From NCBI GenBank assembly GCA_047601665.1, contig JASGIT010000001.1:186001-250000 (forward strand): a stretch of DNA of 64,000 nucleotides, written 5' to 3'. This DNA comes from JASGIT01 sp047601665 (GTDB lineage Bacteria > Pseudomonadota > Gammaproteobacteria > Burkholderiales > Burkholderiaceae_C). The first letter of the stretch is position 1; each line of letters opens with the position of its first letter. Shown here one piece after another: positions 1-7,767 of the stretch. The notes below the pieces were generated by a model. The model saw only the letters and a list, made by a program, of their open reading frames with translations. It was not told the origin of the DNA and made no database searches. The translations under genes and the position numbers were made by a program.

Positions 1-113
1 TGTGCTTTTTCGTATGAGCACAATTGAATGACACAAAAACAACAACCGTGTCACTGGTGGGGATAACCCTGTAATAATTATCACGAAACCGTTTTTTTCT
101 ATAGGAGTTCCCC
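1..113 (+). promoter_or_regulatory. Porin leader with promoter-like elements
   Basis: AT-rich stretch before the porin. A TAATAAT at 72-78 could be a -10 box, but I see no good -35. Inverted arms TGACAC (29-34) and GTGTCA (48-53) are 13 bp apart and could be an operator. A strong Shine-Dalgarno AGGAG lies at 103-107. Assignments are by eye only. Confidence 0.4.
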
Positions 114-1139
114 ATGAAGAAGTCGATCGTTGCTCTGGGCTGCGCCCTCACCTGCCTGGGCGCCGCCCACGCACAAAGCTCGGTCCAAGTGACCGGTCTC
201 GTGGACGCCTACGTGGGCTCCATGCGCCTGGCCGGCGCGGACAAAAGCACCAGCGTTGTGGGCTCGGGCGGCATGACCACGTCGTGGTTCGGCTTCACCG
301 GCACGGAAGACCTGGGTGGCGGCCTCAAGGCCAACTTCAAGCTGACCTCGTTCTTCCAGGCCGACAAGGGCACCCCCACCCGCGAAATTCCCGGCGACAC
401 CTTCTTCTCGCGCGACGCCAACGTGGGCCTGTCCGGCGGCTTCGGCGCCGTGCAACTGGGCCGCGGCATGGCCCCCAACTTCCTGCCCACCATCCTGCTG
501 AACCCCTTCGGCGACTCGTTCACCGTTTCGCCCCTGGTGCTGCACGCCAACGTGCCCAACGTCGGCGCGGGCTGGTTCAACCAGACCACCCCGGTCGACA
601 CCGGCTGGAACAACCAGATCGTCTACTCGACGCCCGACATCGGCGGCCTGAAGGCCAACCTGCACTACCAGTTCGGCGAGCAGGCAGGCAAGACCGGCAA
701 GAACAACGTCGGCCTGAACGCGATGTACTTCAACGGCCCCCTGGCCGTGATGGGCTTCTACGAAAGCGCCCAGATCAGCTACTCCACCGGCGGCGTGATG
801 GACAAGAAGACCGACTGGATGCTCGGCGGCTCCTACGACTTCCGCGTGGTCAAGGCCTACGCCACCTACGGCCAGGCCAAGACCGACAACAACAGCAACA
901 TGGACCGCAAGACCTTCTCGCTGGGCGCCGACGTGCCCGTGAGCTCCGCCGGCGTGATCAAGGCCGCCATCGCCCGCACCAAGATGGACAACCTGGACCT
1001 GCGCCGCACCACCACCAGCATCGGCTACGACCACAACCTATCCAAGCGCACCGACCTGTACGCCGTGTACATGCGCGACCAGATCACGGCGCTGAACTCG
1101 GGCAACAGCTTCGTGCTGGGCATCCGCCACCGCTTCTGA
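114..1139 (+). CDS. Gram-negative trimeric porin (OmpC/Porin_4 type)
   Basis: Predicted outer-membrane diffusion porin of the beta-proteobacterial Porin_4 family, 341 aa. Residues 1-20 form a Sec signal peptide (MKKSIVALGCALTCLGAAHA, cleavage before QSS). The mature part has alternating amphipathic strands with Gly/Tyr/Asn-rich turns and ends ...GIRHRF, with the terminal Phe required for BAM recognition. Length is slightly below the usual 350-390 aa. The start has an AGGAG 6 bp upstream. The gene is monocistronic and followed by a strong hairpin terminator. Substrate preference cannot be read from sequence. Confidence 0.93.
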   Translation: MKKSIVALGCALTCLGAAHAQSSVQVTGLVDAYVGSMRLAGADKSTSVVGSGGMTTSWFGFTGTEDLGGGLKANFKLTSFFQADKGTPTREIPGDTFFSRDANVGLSGGFGAVQLGRGMAPNFLPTILLNPFGDSFTVSPLVLHANVPNVGAGWFNQTTPVDTGWNNQIVYSTPDIGGLKANLHYQFGEQAGKTGKNNVGLNAMYFNGPLAVMGFYESAQISYSTGGVMDKKTDWMLGGSYDFRVVKAYATYGQAKTDNNSNMDRKTFSLGADVPVSSAGVIKAAIARTKMDNLDLRRTTTSIGYDHNLSKRTDLYAVYMRDQITALNSGNSFVLGIRHRF

Positions 1140-1170
1140 TCGCGGATTCAGCGCGTTACTCCCCTTTCCA

Positions 1171-1212
1171 CGGCGCAAGGCTTCGGTCTTGCGCCGTTTT
1201 TGCTTTTTTAAG
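1171..1212 (+). terminator. Rho-independent terminator after the porin
   Basis: Perfect 9-bp stem CGGCGCAAG / CTTGCGCCG (1171-1179 with 1188-1196), loop GCTTCGGT, followed by a T-rich run to 1209. Confidence 0.88.
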
Positions 1213-1260
1213 CCAAATCGGCCTCCAGCCCATAAAGGGCAAGCGCTAGCAGCTATTAAA
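1210..1260 (-). repeat. Dispersed palindromic repeat, copy 1 (reverse orientation)
   Basis: Member of the roughly 50-bp family seen about ten times in this window. It reads AAATCGGCCTCCAGC, a variable centre with AGGGC and AAGCGCT, then AGCAGCTATT. It sits between the convergent 3' ends of the porin and the MerR-family gene, next to the porin terminator. Confidence 0.8.
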
Positions 1261-1271
1261 TTAGTAGCACA

Positions 1272-1724
1272 TCAAACATGGCGATGGGCCGGCGCATTGC
1301 GCTGCGGCTGCGTCGCCTGGCTTTCGGCGCGCTCGTGCAGCGCCTCGATCACGTGGCAGTGCCCCGCGTCGCTGCCGTCGCAGCGGCTGCGCAGGCCGCG
1401 CAACTCCTGCTCCAGCACCTGCAATTCGGCCAGGCGCGTGCGCACGTGTTCCAGGTGCGCGTCGAGCGTGGCGCAGGCCGCATGGCCGCTCTGGCCGTCG
1501 AGCGCCAGCAGCGTGCGCACCTCGTCCAGCGACATGTCCATGGCCCGGCACAGGCGGATGAAGCGCAGCCGATGCAGGTCGGCGTCGCTATAGAAACGGT
1601 AGCTGTTATCGCTTCTGCCGCCTGGGCTGAGCAGCGATTCCTTCTCGTAATAGCGGATGTTGGCCGCCGATACGCCCGAGCGCCTGGCGGCCTCGCCGAT
1701 GCGGTAGTGCGTGGCATCTGACAT
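1272..1724 (-). CDS. cadR: MerR-family metal-responsive regulator (CadR/PbrR type)
   Basis: 150-aa MerR-family activator, predicted to sense Cd(II)/Pb(II)/Zn(II) and control the divergent P-type ATPase. The N-terminal winged HTH (YRIGEAARRSGVSAANIRYY, residues 7-26) is followed by a dimerisation helix. Cysteines are at 84, 115 and 123; the spacing CDGSDAGHC closely matches the three metal-binding Cys of CadR and PbrR. The His-containing C-terminus (HRHV) is also CadR-like. The start faces the ATPase start across 42 bp, the classical MerR arrangement. CadR versus PbrR specificity is not decidable from sequence alone. Confidence 0.9.
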   Translation of the reverse strand: MSDATHYRIGEAARRSGVSAANIRYYEKESLLSPGGRSDNSYRFYSDADLHRLRFIRLCRAMDMSLDEVRTLLALDGQSGHAACATLDAHLEHVRTRLAELQVLEQELRGLRSRCDGSDAGHCHVIEALHERAESQATQPQRNAPAHRHV

Positions 1725-1729
1725 GGGGC

Positions 1730-1761
1730 TTGACCTTGAAGTGACTTTCAGCTTTCCAATC
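1730..1761 (+). promoter_or_regulatory. MerR-type promoter/operator of the P-type ATPase
   Basis: TTGACC at 1730-1735 is a good -35. It is followed by an imperfect dyad (ACCTTGAA ... CTTTCAGCT) that fills the long 19-20 bp spacer typical of MerR-activated promoters. A -10 would fall near 1755-1761 (TTCCAATC region) but is not a good match to TATAAT. The ATPase start codon follows within about 6-10 bp. Confidence 0.55.
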
Positions 1762-1766
1762 ATGGC

Positions 1767-3761
1767 ATGAACCACGCACACTCCCATGACCGCCCGGGCC
1801 ATGACCATGCCCACGACCACGCCCATGGCCACCAAGCGCCCAAGGCTTCCGCCTGCGGTAGCTGCGGGTGCGGCAGCAGCGCCAGCGCCGGCGACCCGCA
1901 CGCGGGCCACGACCATGGCGCCCTGCCCGGCTGGCCGCGCATCGGCGCCGCGCTGGCAGCGGCGGCGGGCGCCGAGGCGGCGCACTGGTTCCAGCAGGAA
2001 GCGCTGGGCATGGCGCTGGCCGTGGCCGCCATCGCGCTCGCGGGCCTGGGCGTGTACCGCTCGGGCCTCAAAGACCTGGCGCGGCTGCGCCTGGGCATCC
2101 ATGCGCTGATGGCGGTGGCGGTGACGGGCGCGTTCCTCATCGGCCAGTGGCCCGAGGCCGCGATGGTGATGGCCCTCTACGCCGCCGCCGAACGCATCGA
2201 GGACGGCGCGATGGACCGCGCGCGCCACGCCATCCGCAGCCTGCTCGACCTGGCCCCCGAGACCGCCGAAGTGGTGCAACCCGACGGCAGCGCCACGCGC
2301 GTGAACGCCAAGGACGTGCCCTTGAGCGCCACCCTGCGCATCGCCCCCGGCGCGCGCATTCCGCTCGACGGCACGGTGGCGCGCGGCGAAAGCTCGGTCA
2401 ACCAGGCCCCCATCACCGGCGAAAGCCAGCCCGTGGACAAGCAGGCGGGCGACCCGCTGTATGCGGGCAGCGTCAACCAGCAGGGCGAGCTGCTCATGCG
2501 GGTGACCGCGCCCGCCAGCGGCACGCTGCTGGCGCGCATCGTCCACGCGGTGGAAGAAGCCCAGGCCACGCGCGCGCCCACGCAGCGCTTCGTCGACCGG
2601 TTCGCCACCATTTACACGCCCATCGTCTTCGTGCTGGCCGTGCTGCTGGCGGCGCTGGCCCCGCTGGCGCTGGGCTGGGCGTGGCACGACGCGGCCTACC
2701 AGGCGCTGGCGCTGCTGGTCATCGCCTGCCCGTGCGCGCTGGTGATTTCCACGCCCGTCACCGTGGTCAGCGCGCTCACCGCCGCCGCGCGGCGCGGCAT
2801 TCTCATCAAGGGCGGCAGCGCGCTGGAGGCGGCGCGCAACCTCAAGGCCCTGGCCTTCGACAAGACCGGCACGCTGACCACGGGCAGCCCCACGCTGGTT
2901 GACTGGCAGGCGCTGGGCGGCGTGGACGGCGCCGCCATCGCCGCCCTGCTGGCGGGCCGCTCCGACCACCCCGTCTCGCGGGCGATCGCCGCCGGCCTGC
3001 CGCCCGCCGACGGCGAGGTGCGCCACCTGCGCGCCCTGCCCGGCCGGGGCGTGGAAGGCTTCATCGACGGCCGCCGCTACGTGCTGGGCAACCAACGCCT
3101 GCTGCGCGAAATGGGCCTGATGACCGGCGCGCTGGAGCAAACCCTGTCCGCCCACGAACGGCAAGGCCGCAGCGTCACCCTGCTGGCCGACGAGCGCGCC
3201 GCGCTCGCCCTGTTCGCCGTGGCCGACCCGCTGCGGCCCGAGGCGCGCGAGGCCGTCGGCCAACTCCAGGCGCTGGGCGTGCAGCCCGCCGTGCTCAGCG
3301 GCGACAACGCCGCCACGGTGCGCGCCGTGGCGGCCGAGGCGGGCATCCCGCACGCCCTGGGCGGCCTACTGCCGCAGGACAAGCTGGGCGCGCTGGCCGA
3401 CCTGCAGCGCCAGCACGGCGCCACCGGCATGGCGGGCGACGGCATCAACGACGCCCCGGCCCTGGCCCGCGCCGACGTGGGCTTTGCCATGGGCGGCGCG
3501 CACAGCACCGGCATGGCGATGGAGACCGCCGCCGTCGTCCTGCTGCACGACGACCTGCGCCGCATCCCCGACACCGTGCGCCTGGCCCGCCGCGCGCACG
3601 GCGTGCTGTGGCAGAACATCACGCTGGCGCTGGGCGTGAAGGCCGCGTTCTTCGCGCTGGCGCTGACCGGCAACGCCACGATGTGGATGGCCGTGGCCGC
3701 CGACATGGGCATCAGCCTGCTGGTGGTGGCGAACGGGCTGCGGCTACGGCGCGGGCTCTGA
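1767..3761 (+). CDS. cadA: Zn(II)/Cd(II)/Pb(II)-translocating P1B-type ATPase
   Basis: 664-aa P-type ATPase exporting divalent soft metals across the inner membrane. Motifs seen: actuator ITGES, transmembrane CPC (C321-P-C323), phosphorylation site DKTGTLT (D365), SDHP, and hinge GDGINDAP. Lys in helix M7 (LGVKAAFF) and Asp in M8 (AVAADMG) are the ZntA/CadA-type signature for Zn/Cd/Pb rather than Cu. There is no ferredoxin-like HMA domain; instead the N-terminus is His-rich (HDHAHDHAHGH, residues about 12-22) with a CGSCGCG cluster. There is no visible Shine-Dalgarno before 1767, so a leaderless or near-leaderless transcript is possible. Divergent from its probable regulator. Confidence 0.92.
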   Translation: MNHAHSHDRPGHDHAHDHAHGHQAPKASACGSCGCGSSASAGDPHAGHDHGALPGWPRIGAALAAAAGAEAAHWFQQEALGMALAVAAIALAGLGVYRSGLKDLARLRLGIHALMAVAVTGAFLIGQWPEAAMVMALYAAAERIEDGAMDRARHAIRSLLDLAPETAEVVQPDGSATRVNAKDVPLSATLRIAPGARIPLDGTVARGESSVNQAPITGESQPVDKQAGDPLYAGSVNQQGELLMRVTAPASGTLLARIVHAVEEAQATRAPTQRFVDRFATIYTPIVFVLAVLLAALAPLALGWAWHDAAYQALALLVIACPCALVISTPVTVVSALTAAARRGILIKGGSALEAARNLKALAFDKTGTLTTGSPTLVDWQALGGVDGAAIAALLAGRSDHPVSRAIAAGLPPADGEVRHLRALPGRGVEGFIDGRRYVLGNQRLLREMGLMTGALEQTLSAHERQGRSVTLLADERAALALFAVADPLRPEAREAVGQLQALGVQPAVLSGDNAATVRAVAAEAGIPHALGGLLPQDKLGALADLQRQHGATGMAGDGINDAPALARADVGFAMGGAHSTGMAMETAAVVLLHDDLRRIPDTVRLARRAHGVLWQNITLALGVKAAFFALALTGNATMWMAVAADMGISLLVVANGLRLRRGL

Positions 3762-3796
3762 CGCCGGTCAGCCGACGCCGTTATCATCCGCACCTC

Positions 3797-4177
3797 ATGC
3801 GCCGCGCCCTGTCCTTCTTCCTGGTCACGCTGCTGCTCCTGCGGGGGCTGCTGGGCGACGCCATGGCGATGGGCATGGCGGCACCCGTGGCCCAGGCCGC
3901 CGCACCCGTCCACACGGCCATGGAGCACGGCGCGCACGGCAACCACGGCCATCACGCCGAGCACGCCGCCCCCGCGCACTGCACGCCCGAACCGGATGGC
4001 GGCGGCCATGCCGACCACACCGGCTGCACCGCCTGCGGCATCTGCCACTCCGCCGTCACTCCCCTCGAAGCCTTCGCGCCGCCCCTGGCGCCGTTGCCCG
4101 CCGCGCTGCGCCCATTCGGCGGCGCGCGCTTTGCCAGCGCCCTGGCCGCGCAGGCCATCAAGCCACCCATCTCCTGA
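3797..4177 (+). CDS. His/Cys-rich exported protein of metal-resistance cluster (possibly DUF2946-like)
   Basis: 126-aa protein with an N-terminal hydrophobic signal (RALSFFLVTLLLLRGLLGDA), a His-rich centre (HGAHGNHGHHAEH) and four Cys in a short stretch (HCTPEP..., TGCTACGICHS). The composition suggests periplasmic metal binding or sensing. I do not recognise the family with certainty; it resembles the small DUF2946-type proteins found beside copper and czc genes. It starts 35 bp after the ATPase and could share its transcript. The start at 3797 is chosen because the signal peptide begins there. Confidence 0.7.
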   Translation: MRRALSFFLVTLLLLRGLLGDAMAMGMAAPVAQAAAPVHTAMEHGAHGNHGHHAEHAAPAHCTPEPDGGGHADHTGCTACGICHSAVTPLEAFAPPLAPLPAALRPFGGARFASALAAQAIKPPIS

Positions 4178-4194
4178 GCGTTGACACCCTAGGT

Positions 4195-4215
4195 GCGCCC
4201 GCAGTTTGCGGGCGC
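4195..4215 (+). terminator. Short perfect hairpin between two metal-cluster genes
   Basis: GCGCCCGCA, loop GTT, TGCGGGCGC: a perfect 9-bp stem with no T-run. It could attenuate transcription or stabilise mRNA ends; it is not a canonical terminator. Confidence 0.35.
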
Positions 4216-4241
4216 TATGTCTCGCTTTTTCGGAGATGCCC

Positions 4242-4514
4242 ATGCGCATCCGCATCCTTTTGCTCCTTGCCCTCACGGCGGGCACGGCCTGGGCGCAAGC
4301 CCCCGCGACCGATCCCGCCGCCCCCACCGCCCCGCTGCGCCACGAAAAACTGACGGCCAGCGGCACGGCGGCAACCCAAGAGGCCGACTGGCGCGCCGCC
4401 AACCAGGCCGTGGCGCAGTTCCCGCGCGGCCATGCCGACATCCTGAAATGGGAAGCCCGGCAGCGCGGCGACCAAAAGCCGCCCGAAGGCCATCCACACC
4501 ACGGAGGCCACTGA
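4242..4514 (+). CDS. Small exported protein of unknown function
   Basis: 90-aa protein with a clear signal peptide (MRIRILLLLALTAGTAWA, cleavage before QAP). The mature part is hydrophilic and ends HPHHGGH, which could bind metal. The motif ANQAVAQFPRGHADILKWE is the only structured-looking segment; I do not recognise the family with certainty. ATG 4242 is preferred over 4236 because GGAG at 4232-4235 is correctly spaced for it. Its stop overlaps the start of the downstream TolC-like gene (TGATG), implying translational coupling and a role in the same metal-efflux context. Confidence 0.7.
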   Translation: MRIRILLLLALTAGTAWAQAPATDPAAPTAPLRHEKLTASGTAATQEADWRAANQAVAQFPRGHADILKWEARQRGDQKPPEGHPHHGGH

Positions 4515-5926
4515 TGAAAAACACCATCCTCCTGGCCGCCGCGCTGGCCCTGGCGGGCTGCGCCAGCGTCTCGCCCGACGGCCTGCGCGGCGACGTGCAG
4601 GCCCTCGCCGCGCCGCGCCTGCCCGCGAACGCCGAACTGTCCGCCACCGACGCCCAGGACCGTATCGCCGCCTGGCTGCAACAGCCGGTGGACAGCGACA
4701 CCGCCATCCGCATCGCCCTGCTGAACAACGCCGGCCTGCAAGCCCGCCTGGCCGAACTGGGCCTGCAAGACGCGCAGCGCGTGCAGGCGCTCACCCTGCT
4801 CAACCCCTACCTCACGCTGGGCCGCTTCGCCAACGGGCACGAGCGCGAGATCGAACGCCAGCTCTCGTTCGGCCTGGTCGATCTCGTCACCCTGCCCTGG
4901 CGCACGCGCTGGCTGGGCTGGCAGATGGAGCGCGCCAAGCTCGACGCCGCGCAGGACGTGCTGCGCCTGGCGGCGGACACCCGCCGCGCCTGGCTGCGCG
5001 CCGTGGCCGCCGAACAGGTGCTGGCCACCCGCGAACGGATGCACGAAGCGGCCGAGGCGGGCGGCGAACTCGCCCGCCGCATGGCCCGCGTGGGCAACTG
5101 GAGCCGCCTGCAGCAAGCCCGCGAACTCGCCGTGCAGCAAGACGCCAGCGCCCAGTTGGCCCGCGCCCGCCTGGCCGCCGCGCAGGAGCGCGAGCAGCTC
5201 ACCCGCCTGATGGGCCTGTGGGGCGCGCAGACCGATTACCGCCTGCCGCAACAGCTGCCCGCCCTGCCCGCCGAGGCCGCCCTGCAAACCGGCGACGGCG
5301 TGGAAGCCGCCGCCCTGCGCGAGCGCCTGGACCTGCGCGCCCAGCGCCGCGACCTCGACCAGTTGGCCGACCGCGCGGGCTGGGCCGGCGTGGGCAGCGT
5401 GTTTGGCGACATCGGCCTGGCCTACACCCGCAACACCACCACCGCAAAGGACACCGGCCACGGCGACGTGAAGCGCGGCTGGGAAATCGCCGTGCCCCTC
5501 CCCCTGTTCGACTGGGGCGGCGCCGCCAGCGCGAGCGCCCGCGCCAGCGTGCGGCGCAGTGCCGCCCAGCTGCAGGCCACCGCCGTCAACGCCCGCAGCG
5601 AAGCGCGCAGCGCCTGGCGCAGCTACCGCACCGCGTGGGACCTGGCCCACCAGCAGCAGGCCGAGGTGCTGCCCCTGGCCCGCCTGATCCAGGACGAGAC
5701 CCAGCTCCGCTACAACGGCATGTTCGCCAGCGTGTGGGAACTGCTGGCCCAGGCCCGCGACACCGCCCAGGCCGTAGCCGCCGCCACCCAGGCCCAGCGC
5801 GACTTCTGGCTCGCGGAGGCCGACTTGCAACTGGCCCTCAACGGCACATCACCCGGCGCGCTGCAAAGCCTCTCATCCGCCACCGCTCCCACCACCTCCT
5901 CCGCCGCAACCCCGCAAGGCCACTGA
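4514..5926 (+). CDS. TolC-family outer-membrane efflux lipoprotein (CusC-like)
   Basis: 470-aa outer-membrane factor. The signal has a lipobox (LALAGC, acylated Cys about residue 16), so it is a lipoprotein. It contains two long alpha-helical heptad regions (about 130-220 and 350-430) typical of the OEP fold. It would form the outer-membrane channel of a tripartite metal exporter. No RND pump or membrane-fusion protein is adjacent, unlike cusCBA operons, so partners must be encoded elsewhere. Overlaps the upstream small gene by 1 bp and is followed after 2 bp by the multicopper oxidase. Confidence 0.85.
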   Translation: MKNTILLAAALALAGCASVSPDGLRGDVQALAAPRLPANAELSATDAQDRIAAWLQQPVDSDTAIRIALLNNAGLQARLAELGLQDAQRVQALTLLNPYLTLGRFANGHEREIERQLSFGLVDLVTLPWRTRWLGWQMERAKLDAAQDVLRLAADTRRAWLRAVAAEQVLATRERMHEAAEAGGELARRMARVGNWSRLQQARELAVQQDASAQLARARLAAAQEREQLTRLMGLWGAQTDYRLPQQLPALPAEAALQTGDGVEAAALRERLDLRAQRRDLDQLADRAGWAGVGSVFGDIGLAYTRNTTTAKDTGHGDVKRGWEIAVPLPLFDWGGAASASARASVRRSAAQLQATAVNARSEARSAWRSYRTAWDLAHQQQAEVLPLARLIQDETQLRYNGMFASVWELLAQARDTAQAVAAATQAQRDFWLAEADLQLALNGTSPGALQSLSSATAPTTSSAATPQGH

Positions 5927-5928
5927 AT

Positions 5929-7290
5929 ATGAACCGCCGCAACTTCTTCACCGGCGTGGCCGCCGCATCCGTCGGCAGCGTGGCCCTGGCCGCGCTGCCT
6001 GAAGCCCCCACGCAGACCTCGCCCGACACCGCCCCGCCCCTCGTGCCGCCCAACGGCAGGCCCTACCAGCCCGTGGTCACCCTCGCGGGCTGGACCACGC
6101 CCTGGCGCATGAACGCGGGCGTCAAGGAATTCCACCTCGTCGCCGAGCCCGTGGTGCGCGAGATGGCCCCCGGCTTCTTCGTCAACATGTGGGGCTACAA
6201 CGGCCAGTCGCCCGGCCCCACCATCGAAGTGGTGGAAGGCGACCGCGTGCGCATCTTCGTCACCAACCGCCTGCCCGAGCACACCAGCGTGCACTGGCAC
6301 GGCCAGCGCCTGCCCAACGGCATGGACGGCGTGGCGGGCCTCACCCAGCCGCACATACCGCCGGGCAAGACCTTCGTCTACGAATTTGCCGCGCGCCGCC
6401 CCGGCACCTTCATGTACCACCCCCATTCCGACGAAATGGCGCAGATGGCCATGGGGATGATGGGCCTGTGGATCACCCACCCCAGGGCGAAGCACCCGTA
6501 CATCGCCGCCGTGCAGCGCGACTACGCCTGGCTGCTGGCCGCCTACGCCGTGGAGCCCGGCAGCAAGACCCCGCGCGTCAACGAGATGACGGACTTCAAC
6601 CTCTGGACCTTCAACAGCCGCGTGTTCCCCGCCCTCAGCCCGCTGGTGGCGCGCCAGGGCGACCGCGTGCGCCTGCGCGTGGGCAACCTCACCATGACCA
6701 ACCACCCCATCCACATCCACGGCCATGAATTCGAGGTCACCGGCACCGACGGCGGCCCCGTGCCCCCCGGCGCCCGCTGGCCCGAGGTGACCGTGGACGT
6801 GGCCGTGGGCCAGATGCGGCAGATGGAATTCATCGCCGACGCGCCCGGCGACTGGGCCCTGCACTGCCACAAGAGCCACCACACCATGGGCGCCATGGGC
6901 CACGGCGTGCCCACCATGATCGGCGTGGACCACAGCGGCCTCGTCGGCAAGATCCAGAAGATCGTGCCCGACTACATGGTGATGGGCGAACGCGGCATGG
7001 CCGACATGGGCGCGATGGAAATGCCCCTGCCCGACAACACCTTCCCCATGATGACCGGCCAGGGCCCCTTCGGCCCGCTGGAAATGGGCGGCATGTTCAC
7101 CACCCTCAAAGTCCGCCCCGGGCTGGCCGCCGGCGACTGGCGCGACCCCGGCCCCTACCGGCACCCGCCCGGCACCGTGGCCCGGGAATGGACGGGCGAA
7201 GCCCTGCCCCCTCTACGTCAGACCCCGCCCGGCCCGGCCCCCGGCGCGCCCAGCGTGCGCAAGCCCGGCCCCTCCCATGACCACCATTGA
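5929..7290 (+). CDS. Multicopper oxidase, Tat-exported (copper resistance)
   Basis: 453-aa periplasmic multicopper oxidase predicted to oxidise Cu(I) or related substrates. The N-terminus MNRRNFF is a twin-arginine signal, consistent with export after copper loading. Copper-ligand motifs are all present: HWHG (H122-H124), HPHS (H164-H166), HPIHIHGH (from H259) and HCHKSHH (from H312). The C-terminal part is Met-rich (MGERGMADMGAMEMPLP), as in copper-resistance CopA/CueO-type enzymes. The tail ends SHDHH. It lies 2 bp after the TolC-like gene and 12 bp before the CusF-like gene, so it is probably in one operon. Confidence 0.9.
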   Translation: MNRRNFFTGVAAASVGSVALAALPEAPTQTSPDTAPPLVPPNGRPYQPVVTLAGWTTPWRMNAGVKEFHLVAEPVVREMAPGFFVNMWGYNGQSPGPTIEVVEGDRVRIFVTNRLPEHTSVHWHGQRLPNGMDGVAGLTQPHIPPGKTFVYEFAARRPGTFMYHPHSDEMAQMAMGMMGLWITHPRAKHPYIAAVQRDYAWLLAAYAVEPGSKTPRVNEMTDFNLWTFNSRVFPALSPLVARQGDRVRLRVGNLTMTNHPIHIHGHEFEVTGTDGGPVPPGARWPEVTVDVAVGQMRQMEFIADAPGDWALHCHKSHHTMGAMGHGVPTMIGVDHSGLVGKIQKIVPDYMVMGERGMADMGAMEMPLPDNTFPMMTGQGPFGPLEMGGMFTTLKVRPGLAAGDWRDPGPYRHPPGTVAREWTGEALPPLRQTPPGPAPGAPSVRKPGPSHDHH

Positions 7291-7302
7291 AAGGAAATCG
7301 CC

Positions 7303-7662
7303 ATGAAAACTATCAAATTCATAGCTGCCAGCGCTCTACTGGCAAGCGCTGGAGCCGTTTTTTCTCAAAACCACACCCACCACGCCGAACCCGCCCAGGC
7401 CAGCGCGGAAAGCGCGGAAAACGCCCAGGGCCTCAGCGAAGGCGAAATCACCCGCTGGGACGCCCGCACCGGCAAGATCACCCTGCGCCATGGCGAACTG
7501 ACCAACCTGGACATGCCCGCCATGACCATGGTGTTCACGCTGCAAGCCCCGGCGCAGATCGGCGACCTCAAGGTCGGCGACAAGGTGCGCTTTCGCGCCG
7601 AGCAGGTGAACGGCGCGCTCGCCGTCACGCACATCGAGGCGGCGCAGCCCCAGGAGCCATAA
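7303..7662 (+). CDS. CusF-like periplasmic copper-binding protein
   Basis: 119-aa protein: signal peptide (about 1-22), a His/Ala-rich linker, then a CusF OB-fold (GEITRWDARTGKITLRHGEL..., about 45-112). The MPAMTM segment supplies the Met pair, with a conserved hydrophobic surround. The family is a Cu(I)/Ag(I) metallochaperone. AAGGAAA precedes the start. The first 20 codons are nearly identical to the dispersed palindromic repeat of this genome (see repeat copy at 7319), so the signal peptide appears to be built from repeat DNA. ATA, AGT-type and other AT-rich codons are concentrated there. Confidence 0.88.
   Translation: MKTIKFIAASALLASAGAVFSQNHTHHAEPAQASAESAENAQGLSEGEITRWDARTGKITLRHGELTNLDMPAMTMVFTLQAPAQIGDLKVGDKVRFRAEQVNGALAVTHIEAAQPQEP
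7319..7364 (+). repeat. Dispersed palindromic repeat, copy 2, inside the CusF-like signal peptide
   Basis: Reads ATAGCTGCCAGCGCT, then a variable centre, AAGCGCTGGAGCC and a T-run, matching the intergenic family almost base for base. It is in frame and encodes residues IAASALLASAGAVFS of the signal peptide. Confidence 0.75.
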
Positions 7663-7767
7663 CGGCTGGCCCACAACGCGCAAGCCGCACACAATACGGC
7701 CGTTGCAATACGCGCGGCCGCCCCCATGTGGGAGCGATCGCGCAGCTCTCACCCAAGGCAGCACCTC

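Noticed and set aside
1272..3353. 693-residue open frame on the minus strand across the ATPase gene
   Set aside because: Only its last 150 residues are the real MerR protein. The upstream part is antisense to the ATPase, has high-GC shadow composition (Arg/Ala/Gly/His) and no family features.
4181..4186. TTGACA before the small exported gene
   Set aside because: No acceptable -10 at 16-18 bp spacing and the following hairpin would overlap it.
3077..5830. 917-residue minus-strand open frame opposite the ATPase end and TolC genes
   Set aside because: Shadow frame caused by GC-rich third positions; no recognisable protein.
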